NCBI GenBank assembly: GCA_032622095.1
Contig: CP136066.1
Coordinates: 44,093,835-44,157,834, forward strand
Reading direction: 5' to 3'
Length of the DNA stretch: 64,000 bases
Source: Siphonodentalium dalli
Lineage: Eukaryota > Mollusca > Scaphopoda > Gadilida > Siphonodentaliidae
The notes under the pieces were generated by a model. It ran no database searches, had not been told where the DNA came from, and was given only the letters and a program-made list of their open reading frames with translations. This document shows positions 55,048 through 64,000 of the stretch, piece by piece. The position numbers and the translations under genes are program-made. Within the stretch, counting starts at the first letter, position 1. Every line of letters begins with the position of its first letter.

Positions 55048-56215
55048 ATGCAAAATGTGTGTCAATTGAGTGAATCAACACAATTGATCAGTGAGTAGTA
55101 ATCAGGCATTATCCAATCTTGAAGAATGTGACAATCACTTACTATTGCCGCGAATTCCAACCACATCGATTGTACAATTTAAACAAGCAGTCGCTGACGG
55201 CGTATCCCCCGAATAGGTGGACAACGTTGAGGATGGGTATTTTTTTAGAAATTTCCAATTTTGTCGAGTAAACTTTTTAGTCTTTGATCTAATTAATAGA
55301 TATAACATGAATCTGGTGGACTTAAGCAGGTTCTGAGGTTACGAGGGTACGCCAATGTTTATTAATAAAATGAGTGAAAACTGGAATCCAGCTATCTGAA
55401 TAACATTCCATGTAGTGGCGCAGCATCAGGCATGAAAGAGCCTTACCATTCGAGTTTAATCATGTTGCTGACCACATTATTATATATCAAAATGTTTGCA
55501 CGGATATGAAGATTGTGCAAACAGACCTAGCCAGAAAAGAAATTCTGTGCGAGCTTAGAATTTGGGGGAAAACCACCTTTTCGTGTACAAAATCAGTGAA
55601 AACTTTTCACCCTGTTTCTGGTAAGTAACTCACATACTAATCAGGAGCAGGTCAGAGAAAAGGTGGCTAGAACAATTTTGCTAAGCATTTTAGTACAATA
55701 TGCCAACAACATATACTTATAAAATTACTTTGAACCGGTTGTTGACAAATGATATACTAACTTCATAATATGGTTGACTGAGAGGCAGCAGTTCATGGGT
55801 CACCATGTACCCCCCAATCGTTCATTACTGTAATTTACTGATGTAGATATCATTAAACTGTTGGAGAAATGGCAAGTGACAGTGATGTCTGCTATACAAA
55901 GGTGCTATCACAAGGATACTAATGTAGCTGATGGAACGAGATATGTGAGGGTAAAATTCCCACCGAATGATAAATCTTTACCCTACTCCATGAATGTGTG
56001 CGTGTGTATTTGAATCATCTTCATTCATTCATTTTGTCGTTATCACTTTCATCTCCATCTTCACTGACTTCATTGAAAATCATACAAACACATTTTCCTC
56101 AATCTTAGTGCAATTTCGACACAACTCTGCATCACATAATTTGAGTGTATGGCCCACTAAACCACACTAATAACAAGCAAACCTAGGACATCTCTTTATT
56201 ACATGTTCTGGAGAA
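55048..56215. other. No gene established
   Basis: A short open stretch ending LLPRIPTTSIVQFKQAV...SPE with a TAG at 55214 could be the C terminus of a LINE ORF2 but is too short to assign. Nothing else recognised. Confidence 0.3.
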
Positions 56216-57113
56216 AGGAATCACCCCATGCATCCGGATATGCTCGTAGCGGAAGACATGCTCGTAGCGGAATAAACACATGGCCTGCAATTTGCACATC
56301 GTCTTTAGTTGTCGTAAGTTATTTCATAAAAACACGGTTTATTTTACCTTGATTTTTTTTAAACGTTAACAGCGATAATCGGTCTACAGAAATGAGCGGT
56401 TGTGGTTTCCGCAATTTGCATATTACTGTTCGATAATCGGGTTTTATACGAAAATTTTGACCTGAAATACTTACTCGATATAAGTTTTTTAAAATTTTAA
56501 TGAATCTTTGCATTGCCACATTATATAACATACAGTCTCTCAAAGTATGATATATTAGCTTCAAAATGAACTGGACATGTTTGCGATGTCAATCATATTA
56601 GTGCCCGAAAAATTTGTTTCCATGGAGGCACTCACTTGATTTTGGGGCATGTCTATAGCAAACGTAAAACCACTGCTATAGACATGCCATATGTTTTTGC
56701 TATGACCTGCATATATGGTTATTTTTTACTATGAAAAATGTAGAAACATGACTGAAAATGTTGTCTATTATATTAAGGGAATATCCGCGGAAATAGCAAT
56801 GTATGCAAAGACTATATTGTCTGGATTGTTACCACATAAATCGTAATTGTATGTAAGAAATGCAAATTTTGCCACAATTTTTGGCCTAACTTCCCGGTAA
56901 AATAGGATTAAACTGCGTCCATGTTTAAAGAATTTTGATGTACAGTTGGGTAAATTATAGCCACAAATAGTACCACCACCGTCAACCACTGGTATGTGTT
57001 GGTTTCGGTGCAACATGTGTCTAACCGTGAACGGTGTGCAAATCGCAGGCCATGTGGTTATTCCGCTACGAGCATGTCTTCCGCTACGAGCATATCCGGA
57101 TGCATGGGGTGGG
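56216..57113. repeat. Inverted repeat with about 90-bp arms, 0.9 kb overall
   Basis: CCCCATGCATCCGGATATGC with a doublet of ATGCTCGTAGCGGAA and then CACATGGCCTGCAATTTGCA (56224-56300) pairs with TGCAAATCGCAGGCCATGTG...GCATATCCGGATGCATGGGG (57037-57110). The 0.7-kb interior has no recognisable gene. Likely a non-autonomous element of unknown family. Confidence 0.75.
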
Positions 57114-57734
57114 AATGCTGTACACATTTTCACCTTATCAACATGAATGACTCTGAAGTACCTTGGCCCTTCAGCAGTGTTGATCTTAATCTTTACGCAA
57201 AGTTTTAAATAAACATAATTATCTGCTTACTTTAAATTACGATAGCGTTAATTGCCGATTTGGCCGACAAATGTTATAGCGCCGGAATTTTAATGTTCCA
57301 TAACTTAAACAAATGACATGATGATGTCCCTTGTTGTTAAAGAACAATGGTGTGGCTTACTGTTTGTGGGAAATTACTGGTTGGTAGCAGGGCTAATGTA
57401 GAGTTGCATATACATCGTACCCATTCAATGCGTTTCTGTTATCAATTCGCAAAAATATCCGCATTCTTTCACTGAAACCACGTTAAGTTGAGCAACTTGC
57501 TCCAACATCCTTGTTTAGTGAAGATTTAGATTCCGAGATAAAAGTAATTCTTATTTAAGGCAGTACGATCGCTGACTATTTAGCATCATAATATGGTAGT
57601 TTACATGTTATACGCATGTACTTACATTTGCATTCCGGGCTACATAATTAGCTTCTGATCATATTTATAGCCATGCGATATCTGCGTCCGAAAATAGAGT
57701 TCGGGAAAATAAACAGCTTACTATAGTATCGTTA
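57114..57734. other. No gene recognised
   Basis: AT-rich stretch without an exon or repeat that I can support. Confidence 0.4.
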
Positions 57735-57971
57735 CTATACATGTAGGTAATAATTTAGATATATTGCGCGTAACATGCACATGGCTATAGCTAGGATCCT
57801 TTCCTGTGGGCGAGGTCCACGTTCAAATTTACGGCACTCTTTCTTGACCAATTCAGAAATCACCACTGTTGGTTCCAGTTTATATGGGTCTAACAGTGAC
57901 GTGCCCAGAGCATTCCAGTTTGGGGGGTGACCACCTTGACATTTCCGACTTATGCAGCTCTCATTGAACAA
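57735..57971 (-). other. Unrecognised 78-codon open frame
   Basis: The residues (e.g. CQGGHPPNWNALGTSL, SELVKKECRKFERGPRPQ) look less repeat-like than most frames here, but I know no matching family. It could be a fragment of an unrecognised gene or repeat. Confidence 0.2.
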
Positions 57972-58429
57972 ACCAAACTCTCAGAATCCCGTTTGCATTC
58001 ACATTGGGATCTAGCTTTTCAACTTGCACCCCAAGCTTTCCAACCCTTTGGAAATTTACACCATGACACCACACTTCTAATGATTGCCATTTCAGACCAA
58101 AGGTAGAAAATTATACCACTGTTGATTTTAAAACAACAAATTCCTCACTAATTAATGGTTAGAAATAAAACAATGAGAACAATTTCAGTTTATATGTGAC
58201 ATTTTCAACTAATGTTGTTTCAGGCATGACATCTCCAACTGATGGGAAAAGTTGACCAATGTCTGGGGTCTAACCCACCCCATGTTGTCCAGTCCCTCGG
58301 CTCTGAATGTATGCGACAATGCCTCAGTATGTTTTCAATCCATCTTGTTCTGGTTGAACACATTATAAGTTACTTTCTTATTCTGATATCAACAGAAATA
58401 ATACATAAATGAAAAATGGTCGTATTTTA
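57972..58429. other. No gene recognised
   Basis: Nothing supported in this stretch. Confidence 0.4.
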
Positions 58430-58990
58430 TGTAATCAGTCAAGCTGTCCGTCCGTCCGTTAATTTTTTTGATTTCCGACGGATAACTCCAGTTTGGATTA
58501 CTTGATCAGAACCTAACTTGGTATGTGTATTTCCCAGTTAAAAACACAGGCCAAGTTCGAATATGGGCTCTGCCCAATTATTATTTGCATGAGTTACGGC
58601 CCTTTTTCGACTTAGAATTTGACGGATTTTAAAACGTTTTGGTTTCCGACCGATAACTCCAGTTTGGATTATTGCATCTCAAACATTTGGTATGTGTATT
58701 TCCATGCTACAAGTTTGATTATACACCCTGGTGAAAAATACGGTCGTATTATGTTATCAGTGCGTCATTCTGTCTGTTAACATTGTCATATCCGATCTAT
58801 AACTTAAGTTTGGAAGACCTGATCAGAATCAAACTTAGCATATGTGTTTTACAGTTAAAAATACAGGTCAAGTTCGAATATGTGGTCGTTCCAATAATTT
58901 TTCCATAAGTTTGTTCAAATTGCTATTGTATTTCGCGATAGTACAATTCAAAGTGACTAACAGACGTGTTTTGCCACGCTCTAGCTCTTA
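58430..58990 (+). repeat. Three degenerate tandem copies, Helitron-like composition
   Basis: GTCCGTCCGTCCGTTAAT, then TTTCCGACGGATAACTCCAG, GATCAGAACCTAACTTGGTA and AACACAGGCCAAGTTCGAAT recur three times with 170-200 bp spacing. The CTGTCCGTCCG run and ACTTGGTATGTGTATT resemble the 5' region of the Helitrons at 25599. A CTAG at 58980 could be a 3' end but has no clear hairpin. Confidence 0.5.
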
Positions 58991-59796
58991 TTTTTTATAA
59001 ATAATAAACTGATGTATATCCCGGTGTGACTACGAGTGTCCTTCCAAACTTAAATGATAGAACCGATTAGAGTCCATATGGTCTGTATAGGCTGATAAAC
59101 ACGTGTTCAAAGAATCCCCGGGGTTGGAGCTACTTTGAACACGACTGTTTATACCGTTAGATATAACATGTGCGCTGGACTACATATGATGGACAAACCT
59201 CTATATAGTATGCAGATAGTTCGGACTTTATTATCTGACTCCTTGGTACCATGCATATATATGATGAATAAAGTACATATCATAAGCAAAAACCCAAACT
59301 GTGACTGGCAACCATCACCCTGTTATCTATTCAAATAGAATAATTTTCTGGGTATGTTATAACAAATGCATATATATTAATTATTGCCCTATATAGAAGT
59401 TGTAGTACTGCATGCCATACACCTGGAAGATCGATACCACATGATTTGACTCTTTATGATAATAGAATGTAAGAGACAGCTATCGAAATCGAAATCGAAA
59501 TCCAAAATTCCATTTCGGTTGTGCTATAAATCCGGCATGTCATGCATGTGAGGCTGTTGTGAAAAACGGCCAACTAATACTTGTGGTCTCAGTGTGGAAA
59601 CAAGTTATTAACACCTATTTCCTACTGACAGAGGCTAAAGTTGAATGATCATCTGGCTCTTATTATGTCATACCTCTGATCTAATGCTTGCAGAAACTTC
59701 AAGGAAGAGATATGCCATCGTTACGTACATAGTAACTGACAATAGCATAGGAAAGCCTTTTCGTACATGAACTTGATCTGTTCTCAGTACATTTTT
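58991..59796. other. No gene recognised
   Basis: Contains a short (TCGAAA)n-like run at 59484-59500. Nothing else supported. Confidence 0.4.
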
Positions 59797-59987
59797 TTAA
59801 CCCTTTACCCAACAAACCGGCCAAAAACGGCCAAATAAATCTGCAACAGCCTAAATTATCTTGGGTCTGTCTCAATAACACCATACAAATATGGATATCA
59901 TTGGAACCGGCTCATTGACCACATTGTGATGGTTACAGTTATGCCCTGTGCCAATGCATTATCTTATATATGCGAGTCGACCATAGG
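59797..59987 (+). mobile_element. Family A2 element, left half, cut by a LINE
   Basis: TTAA-CCCTTTACCCAACAAACC runs through AATGGGAACC-like interior to the left core, matching 7003-7337 in inverse layout. It stops in the centre of the core palindrome (GAGTCGACCATAGG), where a G-run and the next LINE begin. Confidence 0.75.
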
Positions 59988-60216
59988 GGGGAAAAACAAG
60001 ATGGCGTACTAAGTTTGTAACAAAAAAGTTGATGGGAATTTAATGACAATCTTGTAAATTTCAAAGGCATCATACATCAGGAAAACACACACAAGGCCAA
60101 CGATAATAGACGGAAACTTGTATCTAAAAAAGTGAGTGACACCAACGCCATTTTTCAAAGAAAATCGGTGAATTATCTAGCTCGCATATTTTCGTGGTAA
60201 ATAACCAGGCGCGAAA
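59988..60216 (+). promoter_or_regulatory. 5' untranslated/promoter region of a LINE
   Basis: It begins GGGGAAAAACAAGATGGCGT at the break in the MITE core. A G-run followed within about 12 bp by CAAGATGG matches the start of the human L1 promoter, where this is a YY1 site that positions initiation. About 230 bp later ORF1 opens at 60217. Placing the 5' end here is inference from the MITE junction plus this motif. Confidence 0.6.
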
Positions 60217-61146
60217 ATGCCAGACAAACGCCAACAAATTTCCACGTCCAGTAACGACGAAAGCTTCAACGCTGATAACAAACAACCTCTCAAAAATAGG
60301 AAACCCGCAATAGCAGCAAGTAAAAAGCAGAAAATCGACACCATTGCTTCATCAAGCCAGCAAAAACTGAACTTTAAACCAGAAAATTCTACAGGAATCG
60401 AAGAGAGTCTAGCACTCATCAATCAAAAGCTAGACAAACTGGTCACTAAAGAACAGTTGGATGAATGTATAAAACCACTCGTGAGAAGGGATGACCTTGA
60501 CAAAACGTTGGAGAAATTAAAATTAGACTACGATCAGAAAATAAAGGACGCCAGGGATAATTTTTCTGGAAAATTGTTTGACATTGAACAAAATTTTGAC
60601 TCATTGAGGGATGAAGTGAAATCTCTGAAACGCGACTCTGATGCGAAAGATGAAGAAATGGTGAAACTAAAAGGTGAAAACAAAAAACTGAATGAAAAGG
60701 TGAACAATCTTGAGCAACAAACAAGAAAAGAAAGTGTGAGAATCTTTGGCCTTGAAGGTGATTCTAAAGATGAATCCAGACTTGACTGCGAGAAAAAGGT
60801 AGTTGAAATGTGCAATAAGAAACTAAATCTAAATATCACCCTTGCAGACATAAGTATTGCACACAGATTGGGTCAGTATGTTACTAACCAAACATCACCA
60901 AGAGCAATGATTTGCAAATTTGTGTCCAGAAGGTCTAAAAATGACATAATTGCTGCAAGGAAAATCCTAAAAGGCACAAGATTAGTAATAAAAGACGACC
61001 TGACTCAGATGAACAATGCTCTGCTTAAAGCATCTAAGGATGCCCAGGGGATTCAAGACTCTTGGACTGTAAATGGAAAAATATTTGTGAAATATTCAGA
61101 TGCAGGGAAGAGAAATAAGGAAGTTAAATCACTTTCTGACATATAA
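60217..61146 (+). CDS. LINE ORF1 protein (coiled coil plus nucleic-acid-binding domain), intact
   Basis: 309 residues without a stop or frameshift. Residues 1-55 are basic and polar (KNRKPAIAASKKQKI). Residues about 60-180 form a long charged heptad coiled coil (LEKLKLDYDQKIKDA, NKKLNEKVNNLEQQ). Then comes RKESVRIFGLEGDSKDE (start of an RRM-like domain), ISIAHRLGQ, SPRAMICKFVSRRSKND, KGTRLVIKDDLTQMNN and SWTVNGKIFVKYSD (C-terminal domain). This is the L1-type ORF1p layout, trimeric RNA chaperones that package LINE RNA. ATG at 60217 is the first in frame. The expected ORF2 does not follow: the last 27 codons are the first unit of a satellite array. ORF1 may belong to an ORF1-only or interrupted element. 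Confidence 0.85.
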   Translation: MPDKRQQISTSSNDESFNADNKQPLKNRKPAIAASKKQKIDTIASSSQQKLNFKPENSTGIEESLALINQKLDKLVTKEQLDECIKPLVRRDDLDKTLEKLKLDYDQKIKDARDNFSGKLFDIEQNFDSLRDEVKSLKRDSDAKDEEMVKLKGENKKLNEKVNNLEQQTRKESVRIFGLEGDSKDESRLDCEKKVVEMCNKKLNLNITLADISIAHRLGQYVTNQTSPRAMICKFVSRRSKNDIIAARKILKGTRLVIKDDLTQMNNALLKASKDAQGIQDSWTVNGKIFVKYSDAGKRNKEVKSLSDI

Positions 61147-64000
61147 CTATGTAAATCCCAAATGATACCATAAAGTAATTGTTCATTTGGTGTTGAATGC
61201 TGACACACATCATTGTAAATTATTGTGTGACACCCACCCAAATATTGAATGTCTGCTCATAATGTGAATTCCAATATAAAACCCTCATATTATGTAATGA
61301 CTGTAAATGGAAAAAATTGTGAAGAATTTAGATCATGTGAAGAGAAATAAGGAAGTAAAACCAATTTTGAAATATAACTATGTAAATCCCAAATGATACC
61401 ATAAAGTAAATGTTCAGTTGGTGTTGAATGGTTACATATATCATTGTATATTATTGTCTGACACCAACCCATATATTGAAAAATGGCTGCTCATAATGTG
61501 AATTTCAATATAAAACCCTCATATTATGTAATGACTGTAAATGGAAAAAATTGTGAAGTATTCAGATCATGGGAGGAGAAATAAAGAAGTTAAATAAATT
61601 TATGATATATAACTATGTAAATCATTTGGTGTTGAATGCTGACATACATCAATGTAAATTATTAAAAAGTAAATGTTCATTTGGTGTTGAATGGTGACAT
61701 ATATCATTGTAAATTATTATGTGACACCCACCCACACATTGAATAATGTCTGCTCTTAATGTGGATTTCAATAAAAAAATACCTCATATTATGTAATGAC
61801 TGCAAATGGAAAAAATTGTGAAGTATTCAGCTCATGGGAAGAGAAATAAAGAAGTTAAAAAAATTTATGATAAATAACTATGTAAATCCCAAATGATACC
61901 ATAAAGTAAATGATCATTTGGTGTTGAATGCTGACATATAATTGTAAATTATTGTGTAACACCCATATATTTAAAAATGTCTGCCCATAATGTGAATTTC
62001 AATGTAAAACCCTCATCTAAGTAATGACTGTTTATAGAAAAATATTTGTGAAGCATTCAGATGCTGGGAAGAGAAATAAGGAAGTTGAATCAATTTCTCA
62101 TACATAACTATGTAAATCCCAAATAACACCATAAAGTAAATATTCATTTGGTGTTGAATGCTGACATATATCATTGTAAATTATTGTGAGACACCCACAT
62201 ATTGAACAATGCCTGCTCATAATGTGAATTTCAATGTAAAACCCTCATTTAGGTAATGACTATATATTGACAAATATTTATGAAGTATTCAAATGCTTGG
62301 AAGAGAAGTGAGGAAGTTAAATCACTTCCTGATATATGACTATGTAAATCCCAAATGATACCATAAAGTAAATGTTCAATTGGTGTTGTACGCTGACATA
62401 TATCATAGTAAATTATTGTATGACACCCATATATTGAATAATGTCTGGTCATAATGTGAATTTCAATATAAAACCTTCATTTAAGTAATGAATGTATATG
62501 GAAATAAACTGTGAAGTATTGAGATCCTGTGAATAGAAATAAGGAAGTTAAATCAATTTCTGATACATAACTATGTAAATCCCCATATATTGAATAATGT
62601 CTGATCAATATGAGAATTTCAATGTAAAACTCTCATTTAAGTAATGACTGTATATGGAAATAAATTGAGAAGTATTCAGATCCTGGGAAGAGAAATAAGG
62701 AAGTTAAATCAATTTCTGATACATAACTTTGTAAATCCCAAATGATATCATAAAGTAAATGATCATTTGGTGTTGAATCCTGACATATATCATTGTAAAT
62801 TATTGTGTGACATCCATATATTGAATAATGTCTGCTCATACTATATATTGAATTATGTCTACTCATGATGTGAATTTCAATGTGAAACCCTCATTTAAGT
62901 AATGACTATATGGACACATATTTGTGAAGTATTCAAATGCTGGGAAGAGAACTATGGAAGTTAAATCAATTTCTGACACATAACTATGTAAATCCCAAAT
63001 GATACCATAAAGTAAAAGTTCATTTGGTGTTGAATGCTGACATATAATTGTAAATTATTGTATGACACCCATATATTGAATAATGTCTGCTCATAATGTG
63101 AATTTCAATGTAAAAGCTTCACATTAAGTAATGACTGTATATGGAGAAATATTTGTGAAGTATTGAGATCCTGGGAATAGAAATAAGGAAGTTAAATCAA
63201 TTTCTGATACATGACTAAGTAAATCCCCATATATTGAATAATGTCTGATCAATATGAGAATTTCAATGTAAAACTCTCATTTAAGTAATGACTGTATATG
63301 GAAATAAATTGAGAAGTATTCAGATCCTGGGAAGAGAAATAAGGAAGTTAAATCAATTTCTGATACATAACTGTGTAAATCCCAAATGATACCATTAAAG
63401 TAAATGTTCATTTGGTGTTGAATGCTGACATATATAACTGTAAATTATGGTATGACACCCATATATTGAATAAGGTCTGCTCATAATGTGAATTTCAATG
63501 TAAAACCTTCATATTAAGTAATGACTGTATATGGAGAATATTTGGGAAGTATCCAGGAAGTTAAATCAATTTCTGATATATGAATATGTAAATCCCAAAT
63601 GATAACATAAAGTGAATGTTCATTTGGTGTTGAATGGTGACATATATCATTATAAATTATTGTGTGACACCCATTTCAATATAAAACCCTCATATTGTGT
63701 AATGACTGTAAATGGAAAAAATGTGAAGTTTTCAGATCAGGGATGAGAAATAAAGAAGTTTAATAAATTTATGATATATTACTATGTAAATCCCAAATGA
63801 TACCATAAAGTAAATTATCATTTGGTGTTGAATGGTGACATATATAATTGTAAATTATTATGTGACACCCACCCATATATTGAATAATGTCTGCCCATAA
63901 TGTGAATTTCAGTGTAAAACCCTCATCGAAGTAATGACTGTATATGGAAAAATATTTGTGAGGTATTCAGATGCTGGGATGAAAAATAAGGAAGTTGAAT
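61066..64000 (+). repeat. Roughly 232-bp satellite derived from the ORF1 3' end, 14 units, open-ended
   Basis: Unit landmarks (CTGTAAATGG or CTGTATATGG) lie at 61067, 61301, 61535, 61800, 62028, 62260, 62490, 62648, 62905, 63135, 63292, 63525, 63706 and 63938. Most units are 228-234 bp, with shortened ones of 157-181 bp and longer ones of 257-265 bp. Unit 1 contains the ORF1 codons TVNGKIFVKYSDAGKRNKEV and the stop. Later units keep this segment with frameshifts. The array continues past the window. Confidence 0.9.

Noticed and set aside
55142-55216. C-terminal LINE ORF2 fragment (LLPRIPTTSIVQFKQAV)
   Set aside because: Too short and without upstream RT sequence; could be chance.
58430-58990. 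Complete Helitron ending in CTAG at 58980
   Set aside because: No TC start and no stable hairpin before the CTAG were found, so only a degenerate repeat is annotated.
61290-62866. Minus-strand frames GCHTIIYNDICQ...
   Set aside because: Antisense translations of the ORF1-derived satellite unit, recurring in each unit and broken in most.
1-64000. CRISPR array, tRNA or rRNA genes
   Set aside because: Direct repeats here are contiguous tandem arrays or transposons, with no spacer pattern and no cloverleaf or rRNA landmark that I could see; a covariance-model scan was not possible.

Overview
The window looks like non-coding-rich DNA from a marine invertebrate animal. It is AT-rich and intron-containing, crowded with short inverted-repeat transposons and decayed LINE retrotransposons, and carries metazoan gene families: an antistasin-type secreted peptide and a GCNT/C2GnT-type branching glycosyltransferase. 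A lophotrochozoan (mollusc, annelid, brachiopod or similar) is my best guess from the mixture of families, but the sequence does not settle the phylum. No bacterial operon, CRISPR array, rRNA or tRNA was recognised.

Host genes. (1) A three-exon gene on the minus strand (exons 23900-23852, 18844-18740, 17141-17050) encodes an 81-residue secreted peptide: a signal peptide followed by ten cysteines in antistasin/hirustasin spacing. It has a TATA box at 23972-23965 and an ATTAAA poly(A) signal about 92 nt past the stop. All splice sites are GT/AG and the codon phases fit. Its introns hold most of the repeats between 17.1 and 23.8 kb. (2) A first coding exon of a GT14 beta-1,6-N-acetylglucosaminyltransferase lies at 52998-53776 (+). 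A repeat begins ten bases into its intron. (3) Short candidate first exons with perfect donors lie at 30130-30155 (+) and twice inside a large inverted repeat (34286-34314 + and 37236-37208 -).

Mobile DNA. 0-24 kb is dominated by miniature inverted-repeat elements, most with TTAA target duplications (families A, A2, B, D and E here), plus a TA-target family (F) and a family with GTGACCCGCC ends (C). Several are nested, so empty sites can be read from sister copies. One palindromic core occurs inside element types with different ends. 25.1-27.3 kb is a LINE endonuclease fragment split by two head-to-tail Helitrons. 37.7-42.0 kb is an 83-bp tandem array followed by a broken LINE with a PHD-like finger (LINE-1 here). 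43.0-47.3 kb is a nearly full-length LINE with a few lesions (LINE-2). 51.5-52.5 kb is a LINE 3' fragment (LINE-3). 60.0-64 kb is the 5' end of another LINE with an intact ORF1 whose last 27 codons seed a satellite array running off the window.

Tandem repeats include a 30-bp minisatellite of about 41 copies (22.25-23.5 kb), the 83-bp array, the roughly 232-bp LINE-derived satellite, GAT/GAC repeats and degenerate roughly 160-bp repeats at 12.7-14.06 kb. The standout observations are the tandem Helitron insertion, the birth of a satellite from a retrotransposon ORF1 tail, and one family F copy with strongly strand-biased A-to-G change.
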